Shown piece after piece: positions 21,192 through 34,100 of a DNA stretch of 64,000 nt (positions are counted from its first letter, which is position 1; the number at the start of each line of letters is the position of its first letter). The stretch is from Capitella teleta (lineage: Eukaryota; Annelida; Polychaeta; Capitellidae). A program made the translations under genes and the position numbers. The stretch spans positions 74,163 to 138,162 of the forward strand of contig KB306460.1 in assembly GCA_000328365.1 (NCBI GenBank), given 5' to 3'. The notes beneath the pieces were generated by a model, which did not search any database, was not told the origin of the DNA, and worked only from the letters and a program-made list of their open reading frames with translations.

Positions 21192-24100
21192 ATCAGCGAT
21201 GATTTCCCTCGTAACTCCATTTTTGAAGTTCATGTTTTTATTGTGTGGATACTAGTGATGTACAAAGTTTGTATGATAACTGTATATATCGAAAAACCAA
21301 ATCTGCAAAATTAAAATATAAATCATAAGAGTGGGCATTTGCTGATAATTAGAGGGATTATGTAATTGATCCGTTATACTAGTCACGCTTTACGGTGATG
21401 GTGAAAAGAGGCAATATCTTGACAGCTGAGGTTCGTGGGTGCAAACCCTAAAACGTTTATTTTAATAATAATTAGTACCGGAAATACTCAAAAGAAAGGT
21501 GAATTTATGAACTCAATTTCAAATTCGCATAATTGTTTCTTTTAGTCCTGCACAGCACACAACATTTGCATGTGGACAAACACTCATTCACTCCAGGCAC
21601 GTGTATTAACTAACAGTAGTTAATATCCTTTCTCGAATGCCTCGCAAATTTCTGGTGCAGCCCTATCTATAGGAGTTATCTGCACTCAGCCCAGTAAACT
21701 CAACACCATGGCAACGGTATCTAAGCAACGCTGTATGCAACTTGCAGGCAAACTATTTATATCCTGCCAAATTTAGTCCCTTTGTACAAGCAACCGGCGA
21801 TGCTCTGATTATGGTGACGTCACAAGTAGAGTTGATTCATAGCTTCCTTCCAATGTGCTTTCCACAACTGCTATGCATAATCACAGGTTAATTAAATTAA
21901 TAAAATATAAATTAGGTATAACTTTGAGTGTATTTGTACTGAAGTGCATATCTTTGTATTCAATCTTGTTACATTGACGAGTATTGCTATCACCAACCTC
22001 TATAATCGTTTTGGAGAGTTGATTGCCTTATCATTGTTAATATTATGAACTTTTTATTTTATGTTCTGAAGAGAAGCGAATTTTCTTTCGTGTTTTCAAA
22101 CGCCGCCTGCAGTGAACTGTGTGATTCGTGTTCCGCCCTTTTATCCTTATCTTGGCCTGTGAGCGATTCTGTTGAATAAAATGGCGATCCTCCCATTGGC
22201 GATTTTATTCATTCGGTAGTCATTACGAGAATGTCGAGGCTGTTGTTGTGCCAAGTTCGTTATGATTTCATTGTTCTGGAGCTGGACTGAAAACCAAAGT
22301 CATAACGGTAAAAGTGCGTTATGATACATTGATCCAGGAATTCATGGAGCATCTTTATCATACGATAATAAGGAAAACGCTCTGTTTACATGAGAGGGGT
22401 TGATTGAACAAATATGATGTCATGTCATCAGTAACCCTTATGATCGAGAACGATTCTGCAGCTTTCAACACAGACTAAAAAAAACTTTGAGTGACATGTG
22501 TGCGATGTAAACAAAGGACCTAACTACCAAGTGTGGTCATCGAATCGTAGCAACGGCGTGGCATACATAGCAGTTACATCTAAGAACGTCACATGTCCAT
22601 CTTTGCATGTGCCACATATTACACACGCCAATGTCACCTAGAATGCTCATGACAGCAGCTCAGTGGAACCCATCCCTCAAAAATCACAATTCTAGAAGAT
22701 GTACTTAATCATTTGCACAATTAGGGTAGAACGACCCAGAAAAAGACAACTGCAGAAGCCTATAACTCAATAGCTCGTCACAACATCGGCATAACCATAA
22801 TCAGTTTCGTAGACAAGAGACATCAAATCATAATTATGAGCACGAAGTTGAACAAACTTACAATTAAAATTGACTTGAATAATAATCCTGAAATCCCTGG
22901 ATGCATGCATCGGCGCAAGAAGCATTTTGAAACCATTACGTAATCATATTATAATAATAGGCCCATATGCACTAAACAAGTATATGCATACTTCTTCTTG
23001 AACCCCTCTTTCCTTCTCGCTTAATTATACAGAGGAATGCTATCTTTTTGCCATCTGTAACTAAGCTCTTCTAAGGATCTAGATTTTTTTCTCGGGATGT
23101 TGAGTTTTCCTGTAGATTTATGAATTCACCATTAGTTTTGTCTGTTTTTATCTGCATAAAAATTAAGTTTCCTTTGCACTGCCCAATTATGCTAATTATT
23201 CAAGCAGTACACAGTTTTGTCTCCTCCAAATTATCTATGTTATAATTATACTCATCGGAGCGGCTGAACCCTTCTGCTGACCACGCTATCATGAATAATA
23301 ATAGCCTTCAATTCAACCACAATCCGTCGAATTCGCCAAATTAAACCCCTCGCAAATATTACTATTTCTACAGTAGTCATTTCAAAAGAAAACTGAAAAC
23401 CGTTTTATTTTCCTCCGCTTATTGAGATGTGCTGTAGAGACGTTTTTTGTTGTTTTTTTTGTTGTTTTTTTTTGTTGTTTTTTTTTTTATCTTTCCCTTT
23501 TTTGTGATTGATCGCAAAATTAAATTTTGCAAACTAAATAAATAGATAATTATCAAATATAATGAATATTCATCTAATCTCAAATAACTCGAGCTCGTGC
23601 CCTTATTATTATATATCCCCCCCCCCCTATATATACCTAAAATCGCTAGCACACCTTCAATGTATGACATATATAATTACACGAACGTATATAAATACAT
23701 TTAGAATGTACACATGGCCTACCTGTAATTAAACACCATTTACTTTAACATTCTACCTGCATACACGACTGCTGGTTCGCAGCTTTTAATTCGTTTCACA
23801 GTTCAAATTTATACCTCCCCAAAGACCACTTAGGTTAATTTTTTTTTCTTTTATTTAGTGATTTGTAGCGATCGAAGTTTGGTTAGGAGCCAAGAGAAAG
23901 AGCATGAAGCATTTCCTGCCTGTAAAGCAGTCTTTTGTTTATCGCTGAATGAAGTCACGTGGTTCATGATCAATTTGCACAAAAGCAGATCCTGATATCA
24001 GAGCAATCACACGCCGAAGGACATCCGCCGAAGAAAAAAAGTCCCATATTTCTACTCTTCATTGAATCATTAATGGAATATGTCACATGAGGGCATCCAT

Positions 24101-24846
24101 TAAACCAATGCATGCAATTGGCTCACTTTATTAATTCTAATGATACAATTTAGAGACCCGTCTGGATACATAACACAATGGTTCGATCGTGATGTTATGC
24201 AATTAAACCATGGTATTGTATTGTTATGGGAGGGCGTATATCGATGGAGTGGCGCCAATAATGAATGAATGTATTGTCGGTACTCCAACATTCACATAAT
24301 GCTGATTTAGTTATCTTTAATTGACATTGGAAGACGTAATTATAACATTGATATTCGTCACGAGATCGAAGAATACAATCCTGGGAGAATTCGCAGTTCG
24401 CAATTTCCTACATTAAAGAGAGATAGAAATACAGGTGTATGCAGATATGATCAACTGGTCCTCATAATTATAGGTACATGTACATGGTCGCATAATCATA
24501 GTAAGTTTCGCCAGCACCCGATCTCATAATTACCGTAAATCCATTGATCTTTAAACACATTGCTCAATCAGAATTCACTTTGCAAAAGTCATGCATGCAC
24601 ATAACATTAGGAATTGCAAGCCTCGGTTGAAGTCGTGTTATTTTGACTTATCACTGCAACACCGACGAAATGATACAACGGCGATATTCTCCTGCTTCCG
24701 ATAATAGCCAATCAGTGTCCAGGGAGTGTTCATTATTCAAAAATTATAACTCAACGAGAAAACGAACAGGAAGATCACAGAAAAGTCGAACTAAATAAAA
24801 GCGGCTGATGAATACTTGAAACGCTGTCATCTAGCTTTGAACAACC
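21192..24846. other. Intergenic region, no gene seen
   Basis: AT-rich non-coding DNA between the convergent PDZ and small heat-shock genes. An ATTAAA-type signal near 21310 could serve the PDZ gene. TTTTTTGTTGTT repeats lie near 23444-23490 and a C-run near 23618-23627. Open frames are short and show no domain. Confidence 0.5.
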
Positions 24847-25509
24847 TCATCGAGATTTCTTCCCAAACACTGCAAAATTCACTTTCGATTTCGGAGCCTT
24901 CTCCTTTTTCGCTTTCACCGCGCTCTTCAGGGGAACTATTTTGCTTCCCAGGAATCCGCGGATGTGGAGAACTCCCTCGGGAGTGACAAGGCAGCTAAGG
25001 TTTTCTGGTTTCACGTGGTGGTCTGGTAGAGCGAACCTTCTGTCGAACTCGCTGTGCTGACGAGAGGCTGAAAGCGTGTCATCTTTCACGCGGCGACGTG
25101 ACTGACCATGTTCAGCGTAGATGTGGAGCACGTGGCCGTCGATGATGTTCACGTGAATTTCATCAGGCCGGTAGGTGTCGCCAATGTTGACATCCAAATA
25201 GAAACTTGAGACGCCATTTTTCTGCTGTTTTATGACCGGTGCTGGCCACGTTAGAATCTCGGGTCCGGGGCTTGAGTTGACCACTGGCCGAGATTCGTCT
25301 TCGGGACGCCTTCGGGTCATTTCTTCGCTGAGACGCTCAACATCGCGGTCAATTCTCGCTTGTTCTCGCATGAACTCTCGCCAGGTGGGGTCTGATTGTT
25401 CTGCTGCAAGTGGATGCCACATCGACATCTGCTTCTCGAGGTCATTGACCGAGAGTGGCCCGTCCAGTGACGTCACTGGAACCAGACGACGGTCTTTGCT
25501 TGATGACAT
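24847..25509 (-). CDS. Small heat-shock protein (Hsp20/alpha-crystallin family)
   Basis: An uninterrupted 220-aa frame beginning MSSSKDRRLV at 25509. The alpha-crystallin domain spans about aa 95-190: FYLDVNIGDTYRPDEIHV, then DGHVLHIYAEHG, then FDRRFALPDHHVKPENL and the signature GVLHIRG. A C-terminal I-V-P-L resembles the I-x-I/V motif used for oligomer assembly, followed by a Lys-rich tail. The N-terminal arm is about 90 aa and rich in charged residues. Such proteins are ATP-independent chaperones that hold unfolding clients as oligomers. The frame extends upstream to 25539 without an ATG, and a good 3' splice site (TATTTCAG) ends at 25526, so a 5' non-coding exon is likely and the ATG at 25509 is preferred. 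At 220 aa it is within the usual range for animals. Confidence 0.9.
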   Translation of the reverse strand: MSSSKDRRLVPVTSLDGPLSVNDLEKQMSMWHPLAAEQSDPTWREFMREQARIDRDVERLSEEMTRRRPEDESRPVVNSSPGPEILTWPAPVIKQQKNGVSSFYLDVNIGDTYRPDEIHVNIIDGHVLHIYAEHGQSRRRVKDDTLSASRQHSEFDRRFALPDHHVKPENLSCLVTPEGVLHIRGFLGSKIVPLKSAVKAKKEKAPKSKVNFAVFGKKSR

Positions 25510-27722
25510 AGCGCTGGGTGAACGTCTGAAATAGCGCACGTAAATGGCACGAAAATTTCGTGTACATGTATACCAATAATTAAGTCATGCAGAATAGTAA
25601 GACAGTAGAGCGAGGGCATTAATTACATTCTGTTCCCCAACCTATCAAAATTTTGTTTACTTTCCTCGCGAACGGTAACTCTAAGCTTGACATGTCTTGT
25701 TATGACACATAATTAATGGATAAATAAGACCACGTGACATAATCTCCTGGTCTCCTTTTAACTTCCGGCACCATATAACCCACTTTAGTGTTGGAGTGCC
25801 GTTGAACTCCAATTTTCTTTTCTTTAAACTTCCCCTCACCTTTGTCCCTTGTTCATTTGTGATAGTCTATCAGAGAGTTGAAAATTAAAAGTTGATGACG
25901 AGGAGAGATTAAATAGTTAGGATTACATGTACATGTACATTAAGTAGACTTAAAACCTGCCACTATTACTGTTAAATACAATTTCTACCAAGCATAGAAA
26001 TCACATCACGACCCACCTTACAACCGATTCGTCAGCAGATGCTCAACCTGCACACCTGTACACATACAATGATGCACCATTGTTGACGTTCAGTTTGCTC
26101 AAACATAAAATTAAATCCTCCGTGTAGCGTTTTTGTTGCACTAGATTCGCGCACCTCCTGTAATCGGCTGCTGTTCTTGAGTGTTGCTGGGTTTACATAA
26201 AAACTCCTAGTTTAGTCGTTTACGCATGACTTCCTCCATTGGAAATCGGCCAATTTGCTTCTTGCCTCCAGGTGTAGGATACACGTATCTAATAATTATC
26301 GATAACACAGCATTCCAGGTCAGGTACGCAATGTACTTGTGACCACTGTCACGATATCCTCGGGATGCTCACAGACCCACGCATATATATAAGGGTGTGG
26401 GACACAATCCATTAAAATCGTGCAGCCCCCCCCCCCCTATATCTAAATTTTGAGACGGGAAAAAAAAGAAGACTTGAATCGTGTGTAGAATCGTTTTTTC
26501 TTCTTTTAATGTGATATTTGTTATGAATTGAAGCTGAAGATGGGAGGATGCCATGCTTAACTTGCATTGCGTGGCAATTCATGTTTATGAGTTTACGTCT
26601 TCATATAATGGATTCATGTGTTGAATACCTTGCATGGGTTTAATGTCTGGGAACTCTTGAGAATGTGAACAAATTGCGCTCAGCGTAGTTTATCACGGAT
26701 CACTGAAGAGAGGCGACACATCAATCAATTTATTCACTGCATACATGCGAGCAACAGGCGAGAAAACGCTGGGTGAAAACTGGAGTAAGGTCCAAGCAAG
26801 GTCGAGGTTATCCCCCATCTCAAAGAAACGAGAAAAAAATCTCAGAAAGAGGGTAGGCGGCGAATCTAGAATCTAAAGAACATTGAACTAAACATTGAAG
26901 GAATGGGCCACAAAAGGCTATGCGTGCAGGATAATCCGAAGTTAAAGGATTATCAGCATGTGTGCAATATTGCGGCGGGCGGCGTGTGTGTATATGAAAT
27001 GAAAAACACTTGCCATGCGTGGTCTGTTCATCTGAGCCAAAATATGCAATGATGATCTTTTAATGATGATCTTTTAATGGGGATGAACGTCTGTTCATGA
27101 GAGTCATTGCATCGTCAATCAGGACAGCATCTAAATCATCCCATGAGACGTACAATGGTCACACGAATCGGGAATAGACCATGTCGCTAGACCTTGTGGT
27201 GAATTACGGAACTGATTTTCAAGAATGTCCGACGAGTGACCAATCCATCCCATCAGGTCCATCACTTCACAACGGCGTTGTACATTGTTGTTGTTTAGGA
27301 GACGCATCCTGGGTGACTTCGTGGGATTTCCTGATTATCGTATAGGGTTAAAGACTTGCAGTCTCTCATATTAATCAATCTCTGTCTTATTTACTCACAC
27401 ATTCACTCACTTAATTACCTTAAGACCGAGGGGCTTAAGGGGCTGCTGCATACTTATTATCAGGTCTCTCGCTTGGAACCAACCCCAAGAGGGAACATTG
27501 CTTAGTGGCTTAGTTTCGTTTCGTTGCCCACCTGANAACACCTGCGAGCTGACCTTCATCCGCAACACGATCAGCTATTCCGCTGCACGTCCTAGGTCAT
27601 GACAGACATTTGACACATGTCAGACGAAGTAATTAAGGTCGATGTACAACAATTAACCACTCATTAACATTCTGATTACACACCTTTTTTGAAAGGCCAT
27701 TAATTATTCAATTTGTAAATGA
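25510..27722. other. Intergenic region between divergent genes
   Basis: It should hold the promoter and probable 5' non-coding exon of the small heat-shock gene. The palindrome CGAAAATTTCG lies near 25551, but its spacing does not fit a canonical heat-shock element. There is a C-run near 26426-26436. One undetermined base (n) is at 27536. No coding evidence. Confidence 0.5.
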
Positions 27723-27730
27723 TATATAAA
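27723..27730 (+). promoter_or_regulatory. TATA box of the small secreted-protein gene
   Basis: TATATAAA lies 51 bp upstream of the ATG at 27781. The expected transcription start about 30 bp downstream falls in TTCAATCACAGAG, leaving a 5' UTR of roughly 25-30 nt. This is the clearest core promoter in the window. Confidence 0.65.
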
Positions 27731-27780
27731 GAGCTGACCGAGTTGCATTCAATCACAGAGCATCAGTTCCACCTCCAAAC

Positions 27781-28323
27781 ATGTCCACTCAGATCGTCCT
27801 CTTCTGTGCATTCATTGCACTGTGCACTGCGGGGCCTAGACACACATCTTCATTCTCTGCACCAGTCCCACCAGGATTCATGAGATCGTGAGTAACCATA
27901 GCACTTTGATGAATGCCATGGGAATACATGTGTAACATTTTATGGCTCTTCCTTAGTGATGAAGGTGTGGAGGCCGTCTACCGCAATGACCTGCGCCAAC
28001 TAAACGTGAACCACATCGCACGTAAACACCAGACTGGAGAGGGAACTGCCCCTTGGTATGGAGTCCCAGGCACCGGAATTGACTTCACCAACTCCAGGGT
28101 CCTCTCTAACTCCTACCCTGAGCACACTCACCAGAGCAACAACTATTTTGATACTCGTCGATTCGGATCGGGACAGCAGTACTTCGGAGGAAGTACCGGC
28201 CCTGCGTACCAGCCCTACCCTGCTCCCCACCAACCGACCTACTACCAGCCCCCTCCCCCACCCCCGAAGACTGAGGTGCATCATTACTCTTACGGGTACT
28301 ACACACACGACGACAAACATTGA
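27781..28323 (+). CDS. Small secreted Pro/Tyr-rich protein, unknown function
   Basis: Exons 27781-27887 and 27957-28323; 474 nt, 157 aa. Residues 1-18 (MSTQIVLFCAFIALCTAG) are a textbook signal peptide. The mature chain has no cysteine and no recognisable domain. Its second half is rich in Gly, Tyr, Pro and His, with YQPYPAPHQPTYYQP, a run of seven prolines, and HHYSYGYYTHDD near the C-terminus. The 69-nt intron has GTGAGT and TTAG ends and joins the frames cleanly in phase 2. Tyr/Pro-rich secreted proteins are often structural matrix, mucus or adhesive components, but nothing here proves that. The ATG is in a good context (AACATGT) and a TATA box lies just upstream, which fits a strongly or tissue-specifically expressed gene. 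I do not recognise the family. Confidence 0.8.
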
Positions 28324-29361
28324 ATTACGCATCCATTCATGCTGTCATCAGTCATAAGTAAAACGTGATTTATATATACAATTAATGTCTTTGCCTTCAT
28401 TGTTTCAAATTGGGAGGTAACATGCTGTCATGTATTCATTCATCAGAATATACATGTACATGGGGAAGGAACGGTTAATCAAATCACAACGCACAAAGCG
28501 ATTCAAAGGAAATGATGTAATCAGTCACGTGGCCGTGTTTTATTTGCACAAAGACAAAGAGGGAATTCAACCAATTGCATGGTTTACTTATGTAACATTA
28601 GGTGCTGGTAAATAGAGCCTGGGTGCACGTAGGTGATTGCGCAATAGCCCGTGTTTTTAATGAAGATTGCCCACTCTAGCTGTGTGGAAGATATACAAGT
28701 GAACGCTGGCTCCCCCTGCCAGTGTCTGTCGTGGTGGTGTAAGTGATTTCGCTATATTATTATTATTATGATTAATGCAATCCTTCGATCAGTAATCCAC
28801 GTGCGTCACATGATTGATCTTATCTGATTCAATATTGAACATAACGCCCTCATGTTAACCAAACATATATGATTACGAAGAGAAGTGAGCTTTCTGACAC
28901 TTGCTGACCTTAAAATGCTTTTATGAATGAAAATTTTAATAATTTTTTATGTGAGACGCTGACTGGTACTGGGTGTATATATATATAATTATATGTATCA
29001 AGTATAAAAAGATTATCCAAAAAATTGCGTTTTATATTATCTTTTTGGTCAATTGTGTTGGCCAGCAAAAATAGATTCTGGCTGGTAAAAATTTCCTGTT
29101 CAATAACCCCTTTGTGGAGAAATTCTTTTCGCTTTATTTAGACCACATCGATCGTGCAATTCTATTTTATGGGTGTAATTTGGGTAAATTATTAATGATT
29201 TCTGAGGTAAACACTTCGTACGCTATCGCACATTCATTCCTTTTCTTTAAAAAAAAAATCCTCAGAGTGTTTAGTAGTCCATAGTCTTTAATAATCTTTA
29301 GTCCATGATTGATTTCTTGATGTGTGATGTCTGATTCGAGATAAACTGTTTCACGTCGTTT
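28324..29361. other. Intergenic region, no gene seen
   Basis: AT-rich DNA downstream of the secreted-protein gene. No domain-bearing frames and no RNA gene recognised. Confidence 0.5.
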
Positions 29362-29513
29362 GTGTATGCAATACTACATTGTGTATGCAATACTACATTG
29401 TGTATGCAATACTACATTGTGTATGCAATACTACATTGTGTATGCAATACTACATTGTGTATGCAATACTATATTGTGTATGCAATACTACATTGTGTAT
29501 GCAATACTACATT
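29362..29513. repeat. 19-bp minisatellite, eight units
   Basis: The unit GTGTATGCAATACTACATT repeats exactly eight times (152 bp) with a single T-for-C change in the sixth unit. Because 19 is not a multiple of three and the unit lacks stops, long spurious open frames arise across it. Confidence 0.97.
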
Positions 29514-31003
29514 GTGTGTGTATATTCATGAAGCGAAACAGCAAACGAAGGCAGCAAATTGCACTCGGATTACCTGTAACGCAGCCACTGACTAATGCGA
29601 TCAAGGTAGGAGCAACTCCTTGATTTTACGTAAATACATTTACGTAGATCACGCGTAGGCTTTATACACGTACGTGTTCATTAAATTCAGGCGTGTCTCT
29701 GAGAGAGCTAGGTTAACTTCAGAAAGAAAACCCATCTCGTGTTCATGTGATTAGATCTCACGCTGTACCATGACAGAGCGGACGCCTCAGTACAAGACCA
29801 GTCAGAAATAATAAACCTATTGTGCTTGTAAACACCCCCACACAGCAGGTGCATACCCACTATGAACACAATGGCATACAATAACTACGGTGTCACATCA
29901 TACCGTTCTGCAATCTGCATTCTAGCATATAATATATCAATTGCTATTTTGAGAGTACCTTTCGGTGTGACGAGTTTGCTATAAATATATAAATAGACAG
30001 CGAACATCGACGAAGACAAATGCTTACGTTGAATTCATGATTATTTTGAGTTTTTAATTGAAATTCAAGATGGTGCGTTCTGTCAAGGGCTCTTTACGTA
30101 TACGGTATACATATACCAGGGGACAGCATACATGTATTTACACAAGACGTGATCAAAATATAGAATAATCTCATGAATAATATGAATTCACTCCGGAATA
30201 ATTGTCGAGGATTCACGAGGATTTCCGCATCCACATGACCGGATGTGGATTTCTGAGTTTGATGCGGGGCGTGTATATATATAGCGTCACCTAGCTGCCC
30301 TCAGCACATGAGAGGTATCCTAGATCTAGAACTACGGTAGGGTTAATTCAAGGTGAAGAACCCATAATATCCCACAAGACCAATTGAAACGAAGAGCCAT
30401 AAACATTGAATTAACCTTTGGGATCTCTGGCTTTAGAATCAATACATTGTGGCTGACCTACTGACCTCATTAAGACCATTTCTCCACATCAGCGGAGCAT
30501 AAGATTTACTATGTCTTCGTTCATTGATTTGGCTCGGTTCTTCCCTGTTTGGGGTTGTCACATAAAAGATAGGAATTGGAGTTTATGATTACGACGAGAC
30601 TGTTCACCTCGTACGCACGCTGAGGAGATTATAAGACGTCAGAATATTCAGATTCAGTTCAAGATAGAATTTTTTTCCACGGGTTGTTCGTAACACAGCA
30701 TTGTGAAAATTATACGTCAGCGATTTCCTATTGTACACGCATGTACGAAAAGAAAAAGAGCAAACGTATATTCATGAATACGAGGTCTCTCTGAATATCG
30801 TCAGCTTAATTTGGATAATGGATGATGCGTAAATCTCCAAGCTTCGTGCGTGATACTTTGGGGATGAATGAGGACAAGATTTGCATTAACAAGAAGCCAT
30901 TGAGTGACCCCCTCCCCCCAAACACCCTTTGTAACAAATCTGTTGGAGCACTCAGTACTAAAGTCACGCACTCACATCTGAATTAAATTAATAATTCATA
31001 CTA
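29514..31003. other. Intergenic region, no gene seen
   Basis: No recognisable coding exon. A TATATATATA stretch at about 30273-30282 is not followed by a plausible open frame. A C-rich run lies near 30908-30920. Confidence 0.5.
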
Positions 31004-31186
31004 ATGCCATGAGTCAAGAATCACGGGGATTAGCGGGGATAATCTGTGATAATTAGCGTCAGCAAATGAGGTACATTGGCGTCTGTAGTGACGCTTATCT
31101 CCAGGGAGAGACCGAGCAGAGATCGATGCACTTTGAGTTCGAGACACGGTTTGGCTTTCGTCCACTGCATTCAACTGCTTCCTCTT
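31004..31186 (+). repeat. Dispersed repeat, copy 1 of an unidentified 180-bp element
   Basis: It shares about 85-90% identity (my estimate by eye) with 35521-35697 in the same orientation. The best-conserved core is ACGCTTATCTCCAGGGAGAG followed by ACCGAGCAGAGATCGAT, then ACACGGTTTGGCTTTCGTCC. Similarity begins near ATGC-ATG-GTCAAGAATCAC and ends at GCTTCCTCT. The copies differ by a 6-nt indel and scattered substitutions. No terminal repeats, A-box/B-box or poly-A tail were found. It may be a MITE-like element, a fragment of a larger repeat, or a local duplication. Confidence 0.8.
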
Positions 31187-34100
31187 ACTGTGCTCATTGG
31201 TCTCGTATAATGGAAAAGCATCATCAGCAATTTGGTTACAATTCATCAAATATCAAATTACCTTTTGACTTCTTTGACAAATGCCTGCGTTAGATAGGAG
31301 CTTAGTGTTGACCATCGCCTTGTTTTGGCAATATTCTCCCGATCTTTTGAGGCGTACACCGAAACAGCAGGGTGGCTGATGTTTGTGATGCATTAAGATT
31401 GAGAAGAAGTGATATCTTATTGGTGTTCTATACGTGAATGGGCTTGGCTGCGTGTTGCATCTACATAGTGACGCTGGCGTCAATGCTCGTGTTTCATTTC
31501 ATAAAACTGTCTATTTTTTTCTTTCTTGTTTACTCGGTATGAAATTTTATGAATTGTGGACGTATATGGGCACAACAGTAGAGATAGAGATGAAATGATA
31601 CTAATAACTTAATTGTGCATTTATTATAGGGTAAACAGTCAAATTAATATTTGTAAAAAAGTTCATCGCATTCTGGTAAACTTACATAATAATTATAATA
31701 GGTTTTGTAGTCAAATAAAATTATAAGAAACCAAATATTGTCGTTTAAAACATTGTAAACAGAATAATGGAATAAAATATACATGTGTATACCTGCCTCA
31801 GCAGCTCAACTCAAAGCAACTCTCTCAGTTTGGTGAGATATCCCCGAAAATGTTGGTTTGTAAATGCTCTCCCTCGTTGTGTCTCGTCAATTGATGCTAA
31901 TGAGGAAAATGACCGCAAACATTTATTTTATTATTAGTATATTTTTTTCCGACCTTCAATAAAATGAAATGATTGAGACGGTCGATCCCGTATACTTGCA
32001 TCGTTCAGCTGCACCTCTTAACTGTCCAGTTATTTTATAACTCATGGTAACAGTGGTTTGTGCATAATTATTTCCTCGATGTACTTTTGTCGTTCCGAAT
32101 AATATGAAACACCTGCACACATAATTATCATTTGTGACCCAAGTGTAAAATTTTAAGCAAATTCTCCTCAGAAAACGATTGTTCTGCTTGGTCTGAAAAA
32201 AATAACCCAGAAAGAATGCTTAGATCCAAAGGCCATTGATCCATAATGAATTAGTGATGACATATTTTCACCTATTGTTCTTTTTCTGCTCGTAGCATAT
32301 GATTGATTGATTTGGTTCGTTTTGGTCGATCTTAGGTCCTTCTGATAGAGATCAAAGCTTGAAATTAGGGACGATCGATGTGCTTCACGACTGTGAATAG
32401 AGGTAGTACTTGCTTTTTTTTAATGTAAACATTATTTAGCTTCAAGCAGTGCCAGTATCAGTCGTTGTAGGAAATCACATGTACAATTGTACAGCGGAGA
32501 AATTAATGACTCGATACAGAAGCGGGTGACTGTGGCATCCAATCCAGGAGCTGGTGTAACGTATATCAGTCTATTTTATTCTCAATCGGAGCATCCAAAT
32601 ATTCTGGTTTAACAGAGCCAGCATGTAATCGCGTTTTTAACTTTCGCGGTGGCTTGATTACATTGAAATTTAGCAAAAAAAAGAATAAATTCATTTTAGG
32701 ACATTTCCATTTTTTATCGGTTAACAACTAGCTGGATCCACTTTATTATCTGATTTTGAGTTAAGCGTCATCCATCGATCGAGGAAGGTTGAGTTCAAAC
32801 CATATAAACATATAGGCCGAGCAAGTAAAAAAAACAAAACAAAAAATGGAGTACCAGAGTCTCTGTTCTATTAATGTATGTAGCCTAATCCTTAAAGGGA
32901 TGGCTTTGTTAATAGGGCATCGGGATATTTTTAGTCGAATGAAATTCCTCGATCAAAGTCGTGACATTTCTAAGACTCTATGTACGTAATCTCCTTCGAG
33001 GAATCGTGATTAAAGTAGAATAGCGCTCGTGTCATCATCGTAACGGCGTCATTTAGCCTTTAACAGAGCCTCTGCCCTGACGCCCACGCGGCACAGAAAA
33101 CACGGTCAGATATCAAATCCCACGATTCATAGAAATGCGCTTGCTTTATGGGATCAGGTGAATCTTGTGCCACGTGAGTTTCTCGGGTTAAACATACAGA
33201 AAAGAAGAACGCCTCAGGAAATTGTCACGTATGGAGGAGAGAAAACGTTCAAGGGGTAATCTCTTAGCTCAAGGATCCTTCTCCGTGATTGAGAGAAGCT
33301 GAAACCAGCTCCTAAACAATAGGGGATACATTGTAATGTCTCCAGGAAAACTTGTTTCTCTGGAACTCACATAATACAGATGCTATCAATGGGATCAGGT
33401 AGTAGGTAGCTCAGTGAATACTTTACCCTATTCGCATAATATGCACTTACAACAGAAATGGGTGGACCTCTCCAATCTGTCAGGGATGAGTCTCCAAGGG
33501 GTCATCAACTTAATCTACAATTCCCAGTTGTGTCTATATATACTCCAAGTGCACTGTTCTGAATCCTTTGTTGGTTCATGCATATGCTATATAACTCTAC
33601 AAATTAAGATCATTGAGTGACTTATCTCAGTTGTACGTGGCATGCTCACGAAGTTGCCGGTCACTCTTGTTTTACACCGTTTGAGGTCGATACACGACTC
33701 TATTTTTTTTTTTTTTATTTTTTCTCAGTTTAGGGTTTCTAAGTCATCTGAAAAATCAGGGCACCTTTTTATGCCATCACCGGTTAATGGTTGCCAAACA
33801 GCACTTGAGTGGGTTTTATATGCTAGCGATATTAATTCTTTCTCCAGGCCCAAGGTATCATTCCACAGAGGGAACATAAACGACACTGATCGCTCCATCA
33901 GTCGTCCCGGCAAGACGTTATTGCTCGATAAATTTGGAGGTAGAAGGCGCAATGAGGGTGATAAGAAACAGGGTGTGTAGGTAAACAGAATTGATTTGTC
34001 GATTAACGCAAGCGCTTAGTAATTAATAGTAGTTCTTGTACATGTATAGTGCTCATCAACTAGTTCAACTAAGTGCACATCTAATTGTGTGCTTGTTGTG

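Noticed and set aside
25510-25539. Longer N-terminus of the small heat-shock protein
   Set aside because: It would need a GTG start and runs across a good 3' splice site, so it is more likely 5' UTR.
29360-29623. Cys/Tyr-rich open frames across the 19-bp minisatellite
   Set aside because: They are a by-product of a stop-free tandem repeat that is open in several frames.
30270-30350. TATA-like sequence followed by a short ATG frame
   Set aside because: The frame is under 15 codons and no exon with coding character follows; the same applies to the TATATAAG near 26385.
31066-31293. The string FGFRPLHST in both copies of the 180-bp repeat, resembling a LINE reverse-transcriptase motif
   Set aside because: Only nine residues resemble the motif, no neighbouring RT blocks are present, and substitutions between the copies do not favour silent sites.
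33405-33480. tRNA A-box-like sequence (GGTAGCTCAGTG)
   Set aside because: No B box, acceptor stem or T-arm follows at the required spacing.
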